Source: Arthrobacter sp. Soil736
GTDB lineage: Bacteria > Actinomycetota > Actinomycetes > Actinomycetales > Micrococcaceae
DNA: 64,000 bases
Direction of reading: 5' to 3'
Assembly (NCBI RefSeq): GCF_001428005.1
Contig: NZ_LMSB01000007.1
Location: 49,244 to 113,243, forward strand
How positions within the stretch are numbered: position 1 is the first letter of the stretch; every line of letters starts with the position of its first letter. A program made the position numbers and the translations under genes. The notes under the pieces were generated by a model that saw nothing but the letters and a program-made list of their open reading frames with translations, searched no databases and was not told where the DNA came from. Positions 53,840 through 62,877 of the stretch are shown in pieces.

Positions 53840-54643
53840 TTACTTCCTGGTCAGTCCGGCACTGAGGTCTTTGGTGAGGCTGGCCACGGCGTCCACTCCG
53901 CCGTCCCGTATGGCGGACACGAGGGCGGTTCCCACGATCACGCCGTCGGCGTAGGCGGCGATTTCCGCCACCTGGTCCGCGTTGGACACTCCGAGGCCCA
54001 CGCACACACGCTCCGCGCCGGCGTCCTTGGCCGCTGCCACCACGCCCTTGGCCGCCGCGCTCACCGTGGAGCGGGCGCCGGTGACGCCCATGATGGAGAC
54101 GGCATACACAAAGCCGCGGCTGGCCTCGACGGTCCGCCGCATGCGCTCGGGCGATGATGACGGCGCCACGAGGAACACCCGGTCCAGCCCGTACTTATCC
54201 GACGCGTCCATCCACTCGGCGGCCTCATCCGGAATGAGGTCGGGGGTGATGAGGCCTGCTCCCCCGGCTTCGGCCAGGCGCCGCGAGAATTCATCCACGC
54301 CCATCCGGATCACGGGGTTCCAGTAGGTCATGACCAGGACGGCGGCGTCTGTCTCGGCCGTTATTCCGGCAACGACGTCGAAGACCTGGCGGACGGAGAA
54401 GCCCTTTGCCAGCGCCTCGGTGGTGGCGGCCTGGATGACCGGACCGTCCATGACCGGGTCAGAGTAGGGAATGCCGATCTCGATGAGGTCCGCACCGTTG
54501 CGCGCGAGGGCGATGCCCGCGGCGATGGTGTCCTCTACGCTGGGGTATCCGGCGGGCAGGTAGCCGATCAGGGCCGCACGCCCCTCTGCACGGGCCTTTT
54601 CAATGGCAATGGCCGATTTGCTGGTCATCTGCGCGGTGCTCAC
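53840..54643 (-). CDS. trpA: Tryptophan synthase alpha subunit
   Basis: A 267-residue TIM barrel that splits indole-glycerol phosphate. Seen: [20 protein letters not shown] with catalytic Glu and Asp, the loop [16 protein letters not shown] and the phosphate-binding [15 protein letters not shown]. It overlaps trpB by four bases. Confidence 0.97.
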   Translation of the reverse strand: MSTAQMTSKSAIAIEKARAEGRAALIGYLPAGYPSVEDTIAAGIALARNGADLIEIGIPYSDPVMDGPVIQAATTEALAKGFSVRQVFDVVAGITAETDAAVLVMTYWNPVIRMGVDEFSRRLAEAGGAGLITPDLIPDEAAEWMDASDKYGLDRVFLVAPSSSPERMRRTVEASRGFVYAVSIMGVTGARSTVSAAAKGVVAAAKDAGAERVCVGLGVSNADQVAEIAAYADGVIVGTALVSAIRDGGVDAVASLTKDLSAGLTRK

Positions 54644-55968
54644 AGCTGTTCCCCTTCCTTGCCGATGGCTGCCTCGGCGGAGTCCTTGTCCAGGAGGTCA
54701 AACCACTCGGCGGCTGTTGCCACGTCCTTGTCGCCACGGCCGGAGAGGTTGACGATCACGATCTTGTCCGATGCCTTGCCTTCGGCGCCCGCTTCGGCCG
54801 CCAGCCGGTGCCCCACCTTGATCGCGCCAGCGAGGGCGTGGGAGGACTCGATGGCCGGAATGATGCCCTCGGTGCGGCACAGGAGCCGGAAGGCCTCCAT
54901 GGCTTCGCTGTCCGTGATGGGCTCGTAGCTGACCCGTCCGATGTCGGCGAGGTAGGAGTGCTCCGGCCCGACGCCGGGGTAGTCCAGCCCTGCCGAGATG
55001 GAGTGGGATTCGATGGTCTGGCCGTCGTCGTCCTGCATGAGGTACGAGCGGGCGCCGTGCAGCACGCCGGGCTTGCCGAGCGTGATGGTGGCCGCGTGGC
55101 GGCCGGTGTCCACGCCGTCGCCGCCGGCCTCGAAGCCGTAGATCCTGACCGAGGGGTCATCGAGGAAGCCGTGGAAGATGCCGATGGCGTTGGAGCCGCC
55201 GCCGATGCACGCACAGACAGCGTCCGGCAGGCGGCCGGTCTGCTCGAGGATCTGCTCGCGGGCTTCCTCGCCAATGACCTCGTGGAAGTAGCGGACCATG
55301 GCCGGGAAGGGGTGCGCGCCGGCGGCCGTGCCCAGCAGGTAATGGGTGTTTCCGACGTTCGCCACCCAGTCGCGGAGCGCCTCGTTGATGGCGTCTTTAA
55401 GGGTCTGCGAGCCGTTGGTCACCGGCACGACGGTTGCCCCCAGCAGCTCCATCCGGGCCACGTTCAGGGCCTGGCGGCGGCAGTCTTCGGCGCCCATGTA
55501 GACGACGCATTCGAGTCCGAGCAGTGCGGCCGCGGTGGCGCTTGCCACGCCGTGCTGGCCGGCGCCGGTTTCGGCGATGACACGCGTCTTGCCCATGCGC
55601 TTGGCCAGGAGGGCCTGGCCCAGCACGTTGTTGATCTTGTGCGAGCCGGTGTGGTTGAGGTCTTCACGCTTGAGGAAGACCCGGACTCCCCCGGCGTACT
55701 CGGCGAAACGCTTCGCCTCGGTCAGGAGCGAGGGCCTGCCGGAGTAGTTCTTGTTGAGATCGGCGATCTGCGCGATGAACTCGGGATCGGCCTTGGCTTT
55801 TTCAAAGGTGTCTTCGAGCTCGTCCAGGGCCGCGATCAGTGATTCAGGCATCCATCGGCCCCCGTAGGAGCCGAAGTAGGGTCCCGGAGCGTGGCGCAGC
55901 GATGTGCCTCCCTGCAGGAATGCATCCACCGAACCTTCGTCAGAGCCGGCTGTTGGCGCTTCGGCCAT
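54640..55968 (-). CDS. trpB: Tryptophan synthase beta subunit
   Basis: A 442-residue pyridoxal-phosphate enzyme. Seen: [20 protein letters not shown] (the lysine of the [10 protein letters not shown] motif binds the cofactor), [20 protein letters not shown], and the phosphate loop [15 protein letters not shown]. The ATG at 55968 follows GGTGAG; two more upstream ATGs give a slightly longer frame. Confidence 0.97.
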   Translation of the reverse strand: MAEAPTAGSDEGSVDAFLQGGTSLRHAPGPYFGSYGGRWMPESLIAALDELEDTFEKAKADPEFIAQIADLNKNYSGRPSLLTEAKRFAEYAGGVRVFLKREDLNHTGSHKINNVLGQALLAKRMGKTRVIAETGAGQHGVASATAAALLGLECVVYMGAEDCRRQALNVARMELLGATVVPVTNGSQTLKDAINEALRDWVANVGNTHYLLGTAAGAHPFPAMVRYFHEVIGEEAREQILEQTGRLPDAVCACIGGGSNAIGIFHGFLDDPSVRIYGFEAGGDGVDTGRHAATITLGKPGVLHGARSYLMQDDDGQTIESHSISAGLDYPGVGPEHSYLADIGRVSYEPITDSEAMEAFRLLCRTEGIIPAIESSHALAGAIKVGHRLAAEAGAEGKASDKIVIVNLSGRGDKDVATAAEWFDLLDKDSAEAAIGKEGEQL

Positions 55969-56064
55969 CAGTCTCACCATCCTGTTCACTTTTCACTAAT
56001 TGATGTCATGCACCATCCCGCCGCGAATCTATGCGGAGGGGATGGTGCCACGGTTGGGCGGAGC

Positions 56065-56883
56065 TCAGACCCGGGCGGCGATCGCTGCCGCCCCGGCCGC
56101 GGTGAATTCCGCAATGCGTTCCCGCGGCGTGGCGTCGCTGACGAGCGCCTCCCCCACGAGGATGGCGTTGGCGCCGTGCGCCGCGTAGTGCGCGACGTCG
56201 TCGGCTCCCCTGACGCCGGACTCGGCCACCACAACTGCGCCGGCCGGAATGCTTCCGGCGAGTGAGTCAAAAACGGAGCGGTCGACGTCGAGCGTCTTGA
56301 GGTTGCGCACGTTGACGCCGATGATCCGGGCTTCGGCAGCCACGGCACGCTCTACTTCTTCCGGCGTGTGCGTCTCCACAAGCACGTTCATGCCGAGTTC
56401 TCGGCTGAGGGCACTGAATTCGCGCAGCTGCTGGTCGGACAGGGCCGCCACGATCAGCAGGATGAGGTCCGCGCCGTGGGCGCGGGCTTCCCAGATCTGG
56501 TAGTCATCCAGCGTGAAATCCTTGCGGAGCAGCGGGACGTCCACCCGGGCCCGGACCGCGTCCAGGTCAGCGAGCGAACCGTTGAAGCGGCGCTGCTCCG
56601 TGAGCACGCTGATGACGGCGGCGCCGCCGTCGGCGTACTGCTGGGCCAGCGAGGCCGGGTCAACGATGTTCGCGAGGTCGCCCTTGGACGGGCTGCGACG
56701 CTTGATCTCGGCGATGACCTTGAGGTGCTCGCGCGTGGTGGACGGGCCGTCGAGGGCAGCCCAGGCGTCACGGGCCGGAGCCGCTGCCAGCGCGCGGTCC
56801 TTCAGTTCCGCGAGGGACACGAGACGCTTCCGGGCCTCCATGTCCTCCCTGACACCGGCATTGATGTCATCGAGCACCGTCAC
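56065..56883 (-). CDS. trpC: Indole-3-glycerol phosphate synthase
   Basis: A 272-residue TIM barrel of the tryptophan pathway. Seen: VIAEIKRRSPSKGDLANIVD, VPLLRKDFTLDDYQIWEARA, GVNVRNLKTLDVDRSVF and VVAESGVRGADDVAHY. All catalytic Lys and Glu positions are kept. Confidence 0.97.
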   Translation of the reverse strand: MTVLDDINAGVREDMEARKRLVSLAELKDRALAAAPARDAWAALDGPSTTREHLKVIAEIKRRSPSKGDLANIVDPASLAQQYADGGAAVISVLTEQRRFNGSLADLDAVRARVDVPLLRKDFTLDDYQIWEARAHGADLILLIVAALSDQQLREFSALSRELGMNVLVETHTPEEVERAVAAEARIIGVNVRNLKTLDVDRSVFDSLAGSIPAGAVVVAESGVRGADDVAHYAAHGANAILVGEALVSDATPRERIAEFTAAGAAAIAARV

Positions 56884-56885
56884 GG

Positions 56886-57173
56886 TTAATGGCCGACGTT
56901 CTTCAGCTTGCTGCCGCCCACGCCGTAGCCTGCTTTGCGCATGATGTAGCCGGCCAGCAGGCCGAGAACCATGACAGCCGCGCCTGCCACGAAGATGGGG
57001 GTGTTGGCGATGACGAAGGCGATGGAGGCGATGAGGGCGCCGATCAGCATGACGATCACGCAGGTCCAGGCCGCCGGGCTGTTGCCGTGGCCCAGGTCGA
57101 TGCTGTGGTCGATGCCGTGGTGGGTCTTGGGGGCCGCCGCGGGCTTGGTACCGGAAACAGTGGCTTTGCTCAT
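56886..57173 (-). CDS. HGxxPAAW small membrane protein (DUF6704-type)
   Basis: A 95-residue two-span membrane protein with the HGNSPAAW motif and helices VIVMLIGALIASIAFVIANT and FVAGAAVMVLGLLAGYIM. It is conserved within actinobacterial trp operons. The role is unknown. It ends two bases before trpC. Confidence 0.85.
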   Translation of the reverse strand: MSKATVSGTKPAAAPKTHHGIDHSIDLGHGNSPAAWTCVIVMLIGALIASIAFVIANTPIFVAGAAVMVLGLLAGYIMRKAGYGVGGSKLKNVGH

Positions 57174-57269
57174 GTGAATCTCCTCAGGATCAATACTGCT
57201 TACATTCTGCCATTTTTTGGCGCGGCCTTCGGCATCGCCGGCAGGCGCGCGCCTCCGTGACGCTACTGC

Positions 57270-57902
57270 TCAGGTGGGGTCGTCGCCGCGGGAGAGCCGG
57301 TCCCAGCTGTCGATCTCGTCCACGGGGCCGGACTGCGCGGCAGCGCCCCCGTGCGCGACGGCGTCGTACTTGGTCCGGGTCTTCCAGTACCGTCCCGCCG
57401 GGATCACCAGCAGTCCGCAAAGGGCCAGCAAGGAACCGGCGACGACGGCGAGGACCGGAAACGCCGTGACACTCACGTCAGCGCTGCTCCCGGTGATCCC
57501 GGTGGCCGCGGCGATGGATCCCTGCGCGGCCGCCAGCGGATCCGCGAGGACGGTCGCGGCGGCGGTGATGATGCCCGCTGCCGCCAGAACGATGATGGCC
57601 GTGATGATCCAGCGCGCAATCTTGCCGGCGATGGACGCGGCGAGGCCGCCGGCGAGGGCAACGAGGGCCAGGGCAGTTACCGTGGTGGCGGCCTTGCTGC
57701 CCTGGACTTGGAGTCCGCCCTGGCCCGTGGCGGCCTGGCCCAGCTGCTGGGGGTCCAGGTTGACGGTCATCCAGGTCTGGGTGGTGGTGCCGAAGACCGC
57801 CAGCGCCATCACGGCGATGAGCAGGACCAGCGTAGACTTGCGGGCCCAGGCCGGGGCGCTGCGGGCCTTGGCCTGCGCGCCGGAACTTGCTGGAACCGCC
57901 AT
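57270..57902 (-). CDS. Trp operon-associated membrane protein
   Basis: A 210-residue protein with four spans (TLVLLIAVMALAVFGTTTQT, ATTVTALALVALAGGLAASI, IITAIIVLAAAGIITAAATV, VLAVVAGSLLALCGLLVIP) as in the Trp_oprn_chp family. Its ATG overlaps the trpE stop by one base. Its role is unknown. Confidence 0.88.
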   Translation of the reverse strand: MAVPASSGAQAKARSAPAWARKSTLVLLIAVMALAVFGTTTQTWMTVNLDPQQLGQAATGQGGLQVQGSKAATTVTALALVALAGGLAASIAGKIARWIITAIIVLAAAGIITAAATVLADPLAAAQGSIAAATGITGSSADVSVTAFPVLAVVAGSLLALCGLLVIPAGRYWKTRTKYDAVAHGGAAAQSGPVDEIDSWDRLSRGDDPT

Positions 57903-59521
57903 CAGGATTCTGCCCCGGCGGGTGCTGTCCCGGTTGGCCCTGTCCCGGTTGATGCTGTCCCGGTTGATCCGGCCTCGGTGACGGACTCCGGTGTGATGTT
58001 GTGCAGCGAGCCCGCGGTGTGGACGGCCCGGAGCGGTGCCGCCGCCTTGTTGACGGTTTCCTGCGCCTCAGCGGTTTTGACCGAGTCCGCCACTATGCCG
58101 CCGCCGGCCTGGACGTAGGCCCGTCCTTCCCGCAGCAGCGCGGAGCGGATGGCGATGGCCATGTCCATGTCACCGGCGAAGTCCAGGTAGCCCACCACGC
58201 CGCCGTAGATTCCGCGGCGGTGCGGCTCGAGCTCGTCGAGGAGGCGCAGCGCGCGGGGTTTCGGCGCGCCGGACAGCGTTCCTGCCGGGAAGGTGGCCTT
58301 CAGGACGTCGTAGGCCTTCGCCGAGGGGGCCAGGCGGCCCACCACCGTGGACACGAGGTGCATGATGTGGCTGAACCGCTCGACCTCCATGAACTGTGTG
58401 ACGTCAACGGAGCCCGCCACGCAAACCTTGGAAAGATCGTTCCGCGACAGGTCCACCAGCATCAGGTGTTCGGCGCGTTCCTTCTGGTCCGCGAGGAGTT
58501 CTTCGGCGAGGGCCTTGTCCGCATCCACGGTCTTGCCGCGGGGCCGGGAGCCGGCGATGGGGTGGGTGATGACGTCCTCGCCTGTGACGGTTACGAGGGC
58601 CTCGGGTGACGATCCGACGATCGAGTATTCGCGCCCGGCCGCATCTTCCAGGCTGAAGATGTACATATACGGGCTCGGGTTGGTGTTGCGGAGCACCCGG
58701 TAGACGTCCAGCGGGGAGGCGCCGCACTCCATCTCGAAGCGGCGGGAAATGACCACCTGGAAGACTTCCCCGTCCACGATCGCTTCCTTGCCCCGGTCGA
58801 GGGCAGCCAGGTAGTCGGTTTCATCCCACCGTTCCTGAACGCTGGCGGCAAAATCAAGGGCGGCAGGTTCCAGCACGGACACCGGCTGGGTCACGGGAGT
58901 GCTGATGCGCGCGAGGAGTTCCTTGACGCGGCGGACAGCGTCATGCCAGGCGTCATCCACCCGCTCGGAGCTGTTGTCGAAGTTGATGGCGTTGGCGATG
59001 AGCAGGACGGTGCCGTCCATGTTGTCGTGGACGGCCATGTCCGTGACGAGGTTCAGTGCCATTTCGGGAAGCTGCAGGTCGTCCTCGGGCGGGCTGGTGA
59101 GTTTCTCCCAGTGGCGGACTGTTTCCCAGCCGAGGAAGCCAACGAGGCCGGACGTGAAGGGCGGCAGGTCGTCGAACCGGTCGGTGCGCAGGGCATCGAT
59201 CGTGTCGCGGATGGCATCCACCGGGTTTCCGTCAACCGGAACGCCCGCAGGCGGCTCGCCGAGCCAGTGGGCCTGGCCGTCTTTGGTGGTCAGCGTGGCC
59301 CGGGAACGGGAACCAATGAAGGAATACCGGGACCAGGCGCCGCCGACTGCCGCGGACTCCATGAGGAACGTGCCCGGCTGGCCCTGCGCCAGTTTCCGGT
59401 ACAGGCCGATCGGCGTTTCGGCGTCCGCCAGCACTTTGAGCCTGACGGGGATGACACGGCTGTGCCCGGCGAGTTCACGGAATTCTTCGAGGCCTGGGCT
59501 GATGATTCCTAGGTCCTGCAT
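57902..59521 (-). CDS. trpE: Anthranilate synthase component I
   Basis: A 539-residue chorismate-using enzyme. Seen: LMESAAVGGAWSRYSFIGS, the feedback-binding Ser in LMES, DRGKEAIVDGEVFQVVISRR, NPSPYMYIFSLED, PIAGSRPRGKTVDADKALAE, RNDLSKVCVAGSVDV and SGAPKPRALRLLDELEPHRR. An Ala/Gly/Thr tail of about 25 residues with TGTAST-like repeats ends it. The ATG at 59521 follows CGGAGAA. It opens the operon. No tryptophan leader peptide was seen in the 120 bases before it. Confidence 0.96.
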   Translation of the reverse strand: MQDLGIISPGLEEFRELAGHSRVIPVRLKVLADAETPIGLYRKLAQGQPGTFLMESAAVGGAWSRYSFIGSRSRATLTTKDGQAHWLGEPPAGVPVDGNPVDAIRDTIDALRTDRFDDLPPFTSGLVGFLGWETVRHWEKLTSPPEDDLQLPEMALNLVTDMAVHDNMDGTVLLIANAINFDNSSERVDDAWHDAVRRVKELLARISTPVTQPVSVLEPAALDFAASVQERWDETDYLAALDRGKEAIVDGEVFQVVISRRFEMECGASPLDVYRVLRNTNPSPYMYIFSLEDAAGREYSIVGSSPEALVTVTGEDVITHPIAGSRPRGKTVDADKALAEELLADQKERAEHLMLVDLSRNDLSKVCVAGSVDVTQFMEVERFSHIMHLVSTVVGRLAPSAKAYDVLKATFPAGTLSGAPKPRALRLLDELEPHRRGIYGGVVGYLDFAGDMDMAIAIRSALLREGRAYVQAGGGIVADSVKTAEAQETVNKAAAPLRAVHTAGSLHNITPESVTEAGSTGTASTGTGPTGTAPAGAES

Positions 59522-59642
59522 GGCTATTGGTTCTCCGTCTGTTCTGGGATGGTTCCTGGGTTCGCAGGCGGGGTGCCTGATCATTGGCGGCGGGGGCCGG
59601 CCCGGTGCTCCCCGTCCGCCTTGGTGGCCTCCGCCACCCGGG

Positions 59643-60035
59643 CTATTCTGCCGGTCCGGCCACGACGTCCAGGGCCCTGCCGTCGAAGCATGTTCGCGTT
59701 CCGGTGTGGCAGGCCGCGCCGACCTGGTCGACCCGCACCAGGAGGGCGTCGCCGTCGCAGTCGAGAGCCACGGACTTCACCCACTGCACGTGGCCGGACG
59801 TGTCCCCCTTGCGCCAGTACTCCTGGCGGGAGCGGGAGTAAAAGGTGACCCGTCCGCTGGTCATGGTGCGGTTTAGGGCTTCGTCGTCCATCCAGCCCAG
59901 CATGAGCACCTCATGGGTGTCGAACTGCTGCACGATGGCGGCGACCAGTCCGGCGCCGTCCCTCTTGAGGGCCGAGGCTATTTCGGCAGGAAGGGGTGAA
60001 CCGGAAGTGGGGCTGGGGGCGGGCTGCTCAGACAT
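59643..60035 (-). CDS. hisI: Phosphoribosyl-AMP cyclohydrolase
   Basis: A 130-residue histidine-pathway enzyme. Seen: [40 protein letters not shown], the metal motif [20 protein letters not shown] and CHTGTRTCF. It stands 120 bases ahead of trpE on the same strand. The ATG at 60035 marks the family start. Confidence 0.95.
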   Translation of the reverse strand: MSEQPAPSPTSGSPLPAEIASALKRDGAGLVAAIVQQFDTHEVLMLGWMDDEALNRTMTSGRVTFYSRSRQEYWRKGDTSGHVQWVKSVALDCDGDALLVRVDQVGAACHTGTRTCFDGRALDVVAGPAE

Positions 60036-60207
60036 CAGATCAAGTCTAGTGCCCATCGCCGGGCCCGGGCACAAACGGCCCTCTGGGTCCTGACGGAGAC
60101 CGTCGGCACCTTGGACATCCGTGACACCGTCCGCCGTTCGGAGGTTTACGGATCCGCTCTGCGGGGAATGCCTGTGTTCGGGAGCGGTTCTTTGGTTCTA
60201 TGTCGGT

Positions 60208-61203
60208 ATGAAACTTCTCGTCCTCGGAGGCACGGCCTGGCTTGGTCACGAGGTTGCCCGCCAGGCGGTCGGACGCGGCCATCAAGTGACGTGCGTGACC
60301 AGAGGACTGTCAGGGCCGATTCCTGACGGTGCGTCGCATATTCAGTCGGACCGGGACGCCGACCACGGCCTCGAGGCCGTGTCCGCCGTGCACTGGGACG
60401 CGGTTTTGGACGTGTCCCGCCAACCTGGCCACGTGAAGCGTGCGGTGCGGGACCTGCGGTCAGCTGACTACTACGTGTTCGTGTCCTCGGTGAGCGTCTA
60501 CGCGAACCACGGCCCGCTGGGACAGGACGAGGATGCCCCGCTGTTGCCTCCCCTCGAGTCCGAGGTCATGGAGACCATGGAGACGTACGGTGAGGCGAAG
60601 GCTGCGTGCGAGAAAGCCGTCCTCGAGGGACTCGGTGCCGAGCGGTGCATGATCGCCCGGGTGGGACTCATCGGGGGCCCTGGAGACATCTTCGGCCGCA
60701 CCGGGTACTGGCCGATGCGGTTTGCCAACCCCTCGGTTGAAGACGGAACGGTGCTCGTGCCTAATGCACCGTCGCTTCCCGTGCAGGTCATTGATGTCCG
60801 GGACCTCGCTGCCTGGCTTGTTCAGAACTGCGAAGGGCAGCTGAGCGGCGTCTACAACGCCACCGGAGAGAAACACTCCTTCGCCGAGCACATAGCTGCG
60901 GCCCGGGAAGTGGCCGGCCACCAAGGACAGCTCGCCGTAGCCGACGCTGAGTGGCTTCATCGGCATGGTGTCCAGGAATGGGCCGGCCCGAAGTCCCTGC
61001 CCCTGTGGCTGAGTGATCCGGAGTGGCAGGGCATGAACGCGCGCTCGAACATGCGGGCGAAGGGCGCAGGGCTGGTGCTGCGCCCGCTCGAAGAAACACT
61101 TCGTGACACGCTGGAATGGGAAGAAAGCACGGGCATCGAGAAGCCGCGCCGTGCCGGTCTCACCAAAAATGAGGAAGCAGAACTTATCCCCGAGCTTGGC
61201 TAA
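60208..61203 (+). CDS. NAD-dependent epimerase/dehydratase
   Basis: A 331-residue Rossmann-fold protein of the extended SDR class. Seen: KLLVLGGTAWLGHEVARQAV (N-terminal GxxGxxG variant), YYVFVSSVSVYANHGP, and the YGEAKAACEKAV catalytic Tyr-Lys. The substrate is unknown. It is convergent with the ammonia-lyase-like gene. Confidence 0.85.
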   Translation: MKLLVLGGTAWLGHEVARQAVGRGHQVTCVTRGLSGPIPDGASHIQSDRDADHGLEAVSAVHWDAVLDVSRQPGHVKRAVRDLRSADYYVFVSSVSVYANHGPLGQDEDAPLLPPLESEVMETMETYGEAKAACEKAVLEGLGAERCMIARVGLIGGPGDIFGRTGYWPMRFANPSVEDGTVLVPNAPSLPVQVIDVRDLAAWLVQNCEGQLSGVYNATGEKHSFAEHIAAAREVAGHQGQLAVADAEWLHRHGVQEWAGPKSLPLWLSDPEWQGMNARSNMRAKGAGLVLRPLEETLRDTLEWEESTGIEKPRRAGLTKNEEAELIPELG

Positions 61204-61239
61204 TGGCCCTGTTCTCCGCGACGAGCTCACCGAAAGATG

Positions 61240-62706
61240 TCAGCCAGTGAAATCTCTGAGGGTGATTTCACTGCCGAGGTCGAGATCGTCACGAAGGTCA
61301 CGGTCACCGGTATCGCTGTCCAGTTCGCTCCCCGCGGCCATCATCCGGCGGAGTCGCAGGCTTTTGAAGTCTTCCGCGTTGTGCCCTTGCAGCCGGAGGG
61401 CACGCACGGCGCAGATGAGCTCAACTGCGAGGATTGTCGGGAGCGCCTGCACAGTGGACTCAAGCCGGGCGGCAGCCTCGCTGGCAAAGCTGGCGTCCTC
61501 CTCGGCGCCCAGGGAAAGAACGACGGTCTGCAGACTCGAGGGATGTGAATTGGCCCGGATGCGGCTGGCGGCTGCTGCGGCGACGTATTCGAGCATCATG
61601 ACGCCCGATTGTCCGGCATCGTCGGCGGCAAGAAACCTGTTCAGTCCTGTATAAACCGGGTCGCAGAGGAGATCTATCCGGCGGAGATTGGTTGCGCAGG
61701 CCGAACCGAGGGCCAGCTCGAGTGCATCCAGTCGCCGCGCCAGATTAGTCATCTGAAACAGACCGTGATGCGACACGTCGCTGGTGCCGTCTGCCGGGGA
61801 TCGGTGGACCATCGGGTTCTCGTGCCCGGACACGACGAGCCGGGCAAGGAGTTTCCCCAGCAATGACAGCTCCTCGGACTGGGAACCGAGCACCTGGGGC
61901 AGTGTCCGCAGGCAGTAGGGGTCCTGGATTCGTGCTGGGGTGCCGTGTCCCTCCACGAGGGACCGCAGTGTGTCCGCTGCTTCGGAGACTGCTTCCGTGT
62001 CGGCCGCGGCGGCCACGGCCGGGCTGAAAGCCTCAGGGTTTCCGGACAATGCCGTGAACGACATCGCGCTGATCGTTGCGGCGTTATGCAGCAGCCGTTC
62101 AAGCACCTGATGGGACAGTGCGGCCCGCGCGATGGTCAGGGCATTGGAACTGATGAAGGGCAGGGCGTCCGCGGTGTCCCAGTCGCTGAGCCTTGTACGG
62201 AGCTGCTTTCCCCCCATGGGGCGCCGCTCCCCCAGCAGAGTCAGGGCAGTTCCGGCCAGCGCCGGGAGGTCCGCCGTGCCGATGCCGCCGAACTCCCGGA
62301 CCTCGGGAATAGTGTCGTCGTTGAGCATATGCACCAGCGCTTCAGCTATGGCCGGGTCGATGCCGGCGGCTCCCGCCGCCAGCTGTGAGAGCCGGACCAC
62401 CAGCATGCCCCGAACAACTTCCCGCCCGAGTGTTGCTCCGGCATCCGCGGCATGGCTGCGGAGCAGGTTAAGTCCGTGTGGACTCGCCTGCCCGCCGGTG
62501 CGGTTCTGTGGAAGGACGATTGAACGGTTGGCGCCGACGCCGGTCGACCGCCCGTAGACCGGCCGCCTACGCGCAGTCTCCCGGGCAGCTTGCCGGGAAG
62601 CTTCCATTCTGCTCCGCGCCTCGGGAGCAAGCCGAACCTCCTCGGCCCCGGAGGCGACAGCGGCTATGTCGACCAGGCTGAGGTTGGTGCCATCAATTTC
62701 AATCAA
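61240..62706 (-). CDS. Histidine/aromatic ammonia-lyase-like protein with degenerate MIO site
   Basis: A 488-residue member of the histidine/phenylalanine ammonia-lyase family. Seen: VYGRSTGVGANRSIVLPQNR with the conserved Tyr, FISSNALTIARAALSH, and IQDPYCLRTLPQVLGSQSEE. The self-forming MIO cofactor needs Ala-Ser-Gly. At the equivalent place this protein has G143-T144-A145-D146 (GIGTADLPALAG), so the Ser is Thr and both flanking residues are changed. Normal lyase activity is doubtful. The TTG at 62706 is preferred, as AAGGAAG precedes it; the longer frame would begin inside a palindromic repeat. It is next to a broken urocanate hydratase gene, so its substrate may still be histidine or may have changed. 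Confidence 0.85.
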   Translation of the reverse strand: MIEIDGTNLSLVDIAAVASGAEEVRLAPEARSRMEASRQAARETARRRPVYGRSTGVGANRSIVLPQNRTGGQASPHGLNLLRSHAADAGATLGREVVRGMLVVRLSQLAAGAAGIDPAIAEALVHMLNDDTIPEVREFGGIGTADLPALAGTALTLLGERRPMGGKQLRTRLSDWDTADALPFISSNALTIARAALSHQVLERLLHNAATISAMSFTALSGNPEAFSPAVAAAADTEAVSEAADTLRSLVEGHGTPARIQDPYCLRTLPQVLGSQSEELSLLGKLLARLVVSGHENPMVHRSPADGTSDVSHHGLFQMTNLARRLDALELALGSACATNLRRIDLLCDPVYTGLNRFLAADDAGQSGVMMLEYVAAAAASRIRANSHPSSLQTVVLSLGAEEDASFASEAAARLESTVQALPTILAVELICAVRALRLQGHNAEDFKSLRLRRMMAAGSELDSDTGDRDLRDDLDLGSEITLRDFTG

Positions 62707-62773
62707 TTGTGCTTCCTTCGAAATGCCCAGCGAACCGGTTCTGCTGGCGATCGAGCCTGCCGAACCCGCCCTC

Positions 62774-62839
62774 CCCAACTAGGTCGCAGTTGATGTCGTT
62801 TTCGCGTCCCATAACGACACCTACTGCGACCTAGTTGGG
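62774..62839. repeat. Long palindromic repeat between the lyase-like gene and hutU
   Basis: CCCAACTAGGTCGCAGT (62774-62790) and its exact complement (62823-62839) form a 17-bp stem. Inside it, TGTCGTT and AACGACA form a second 7-bp stem (62794-62800, 62813-62819). There is no T-tract. It looks like a mobile or repeated extragenic palindrome rather than a plain terminator. Confidence 0.7.
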
Positions 62840-62877
62840 TAGGGGATCTGGTTGGGCACGGTCGCGATGGTGGTTAG

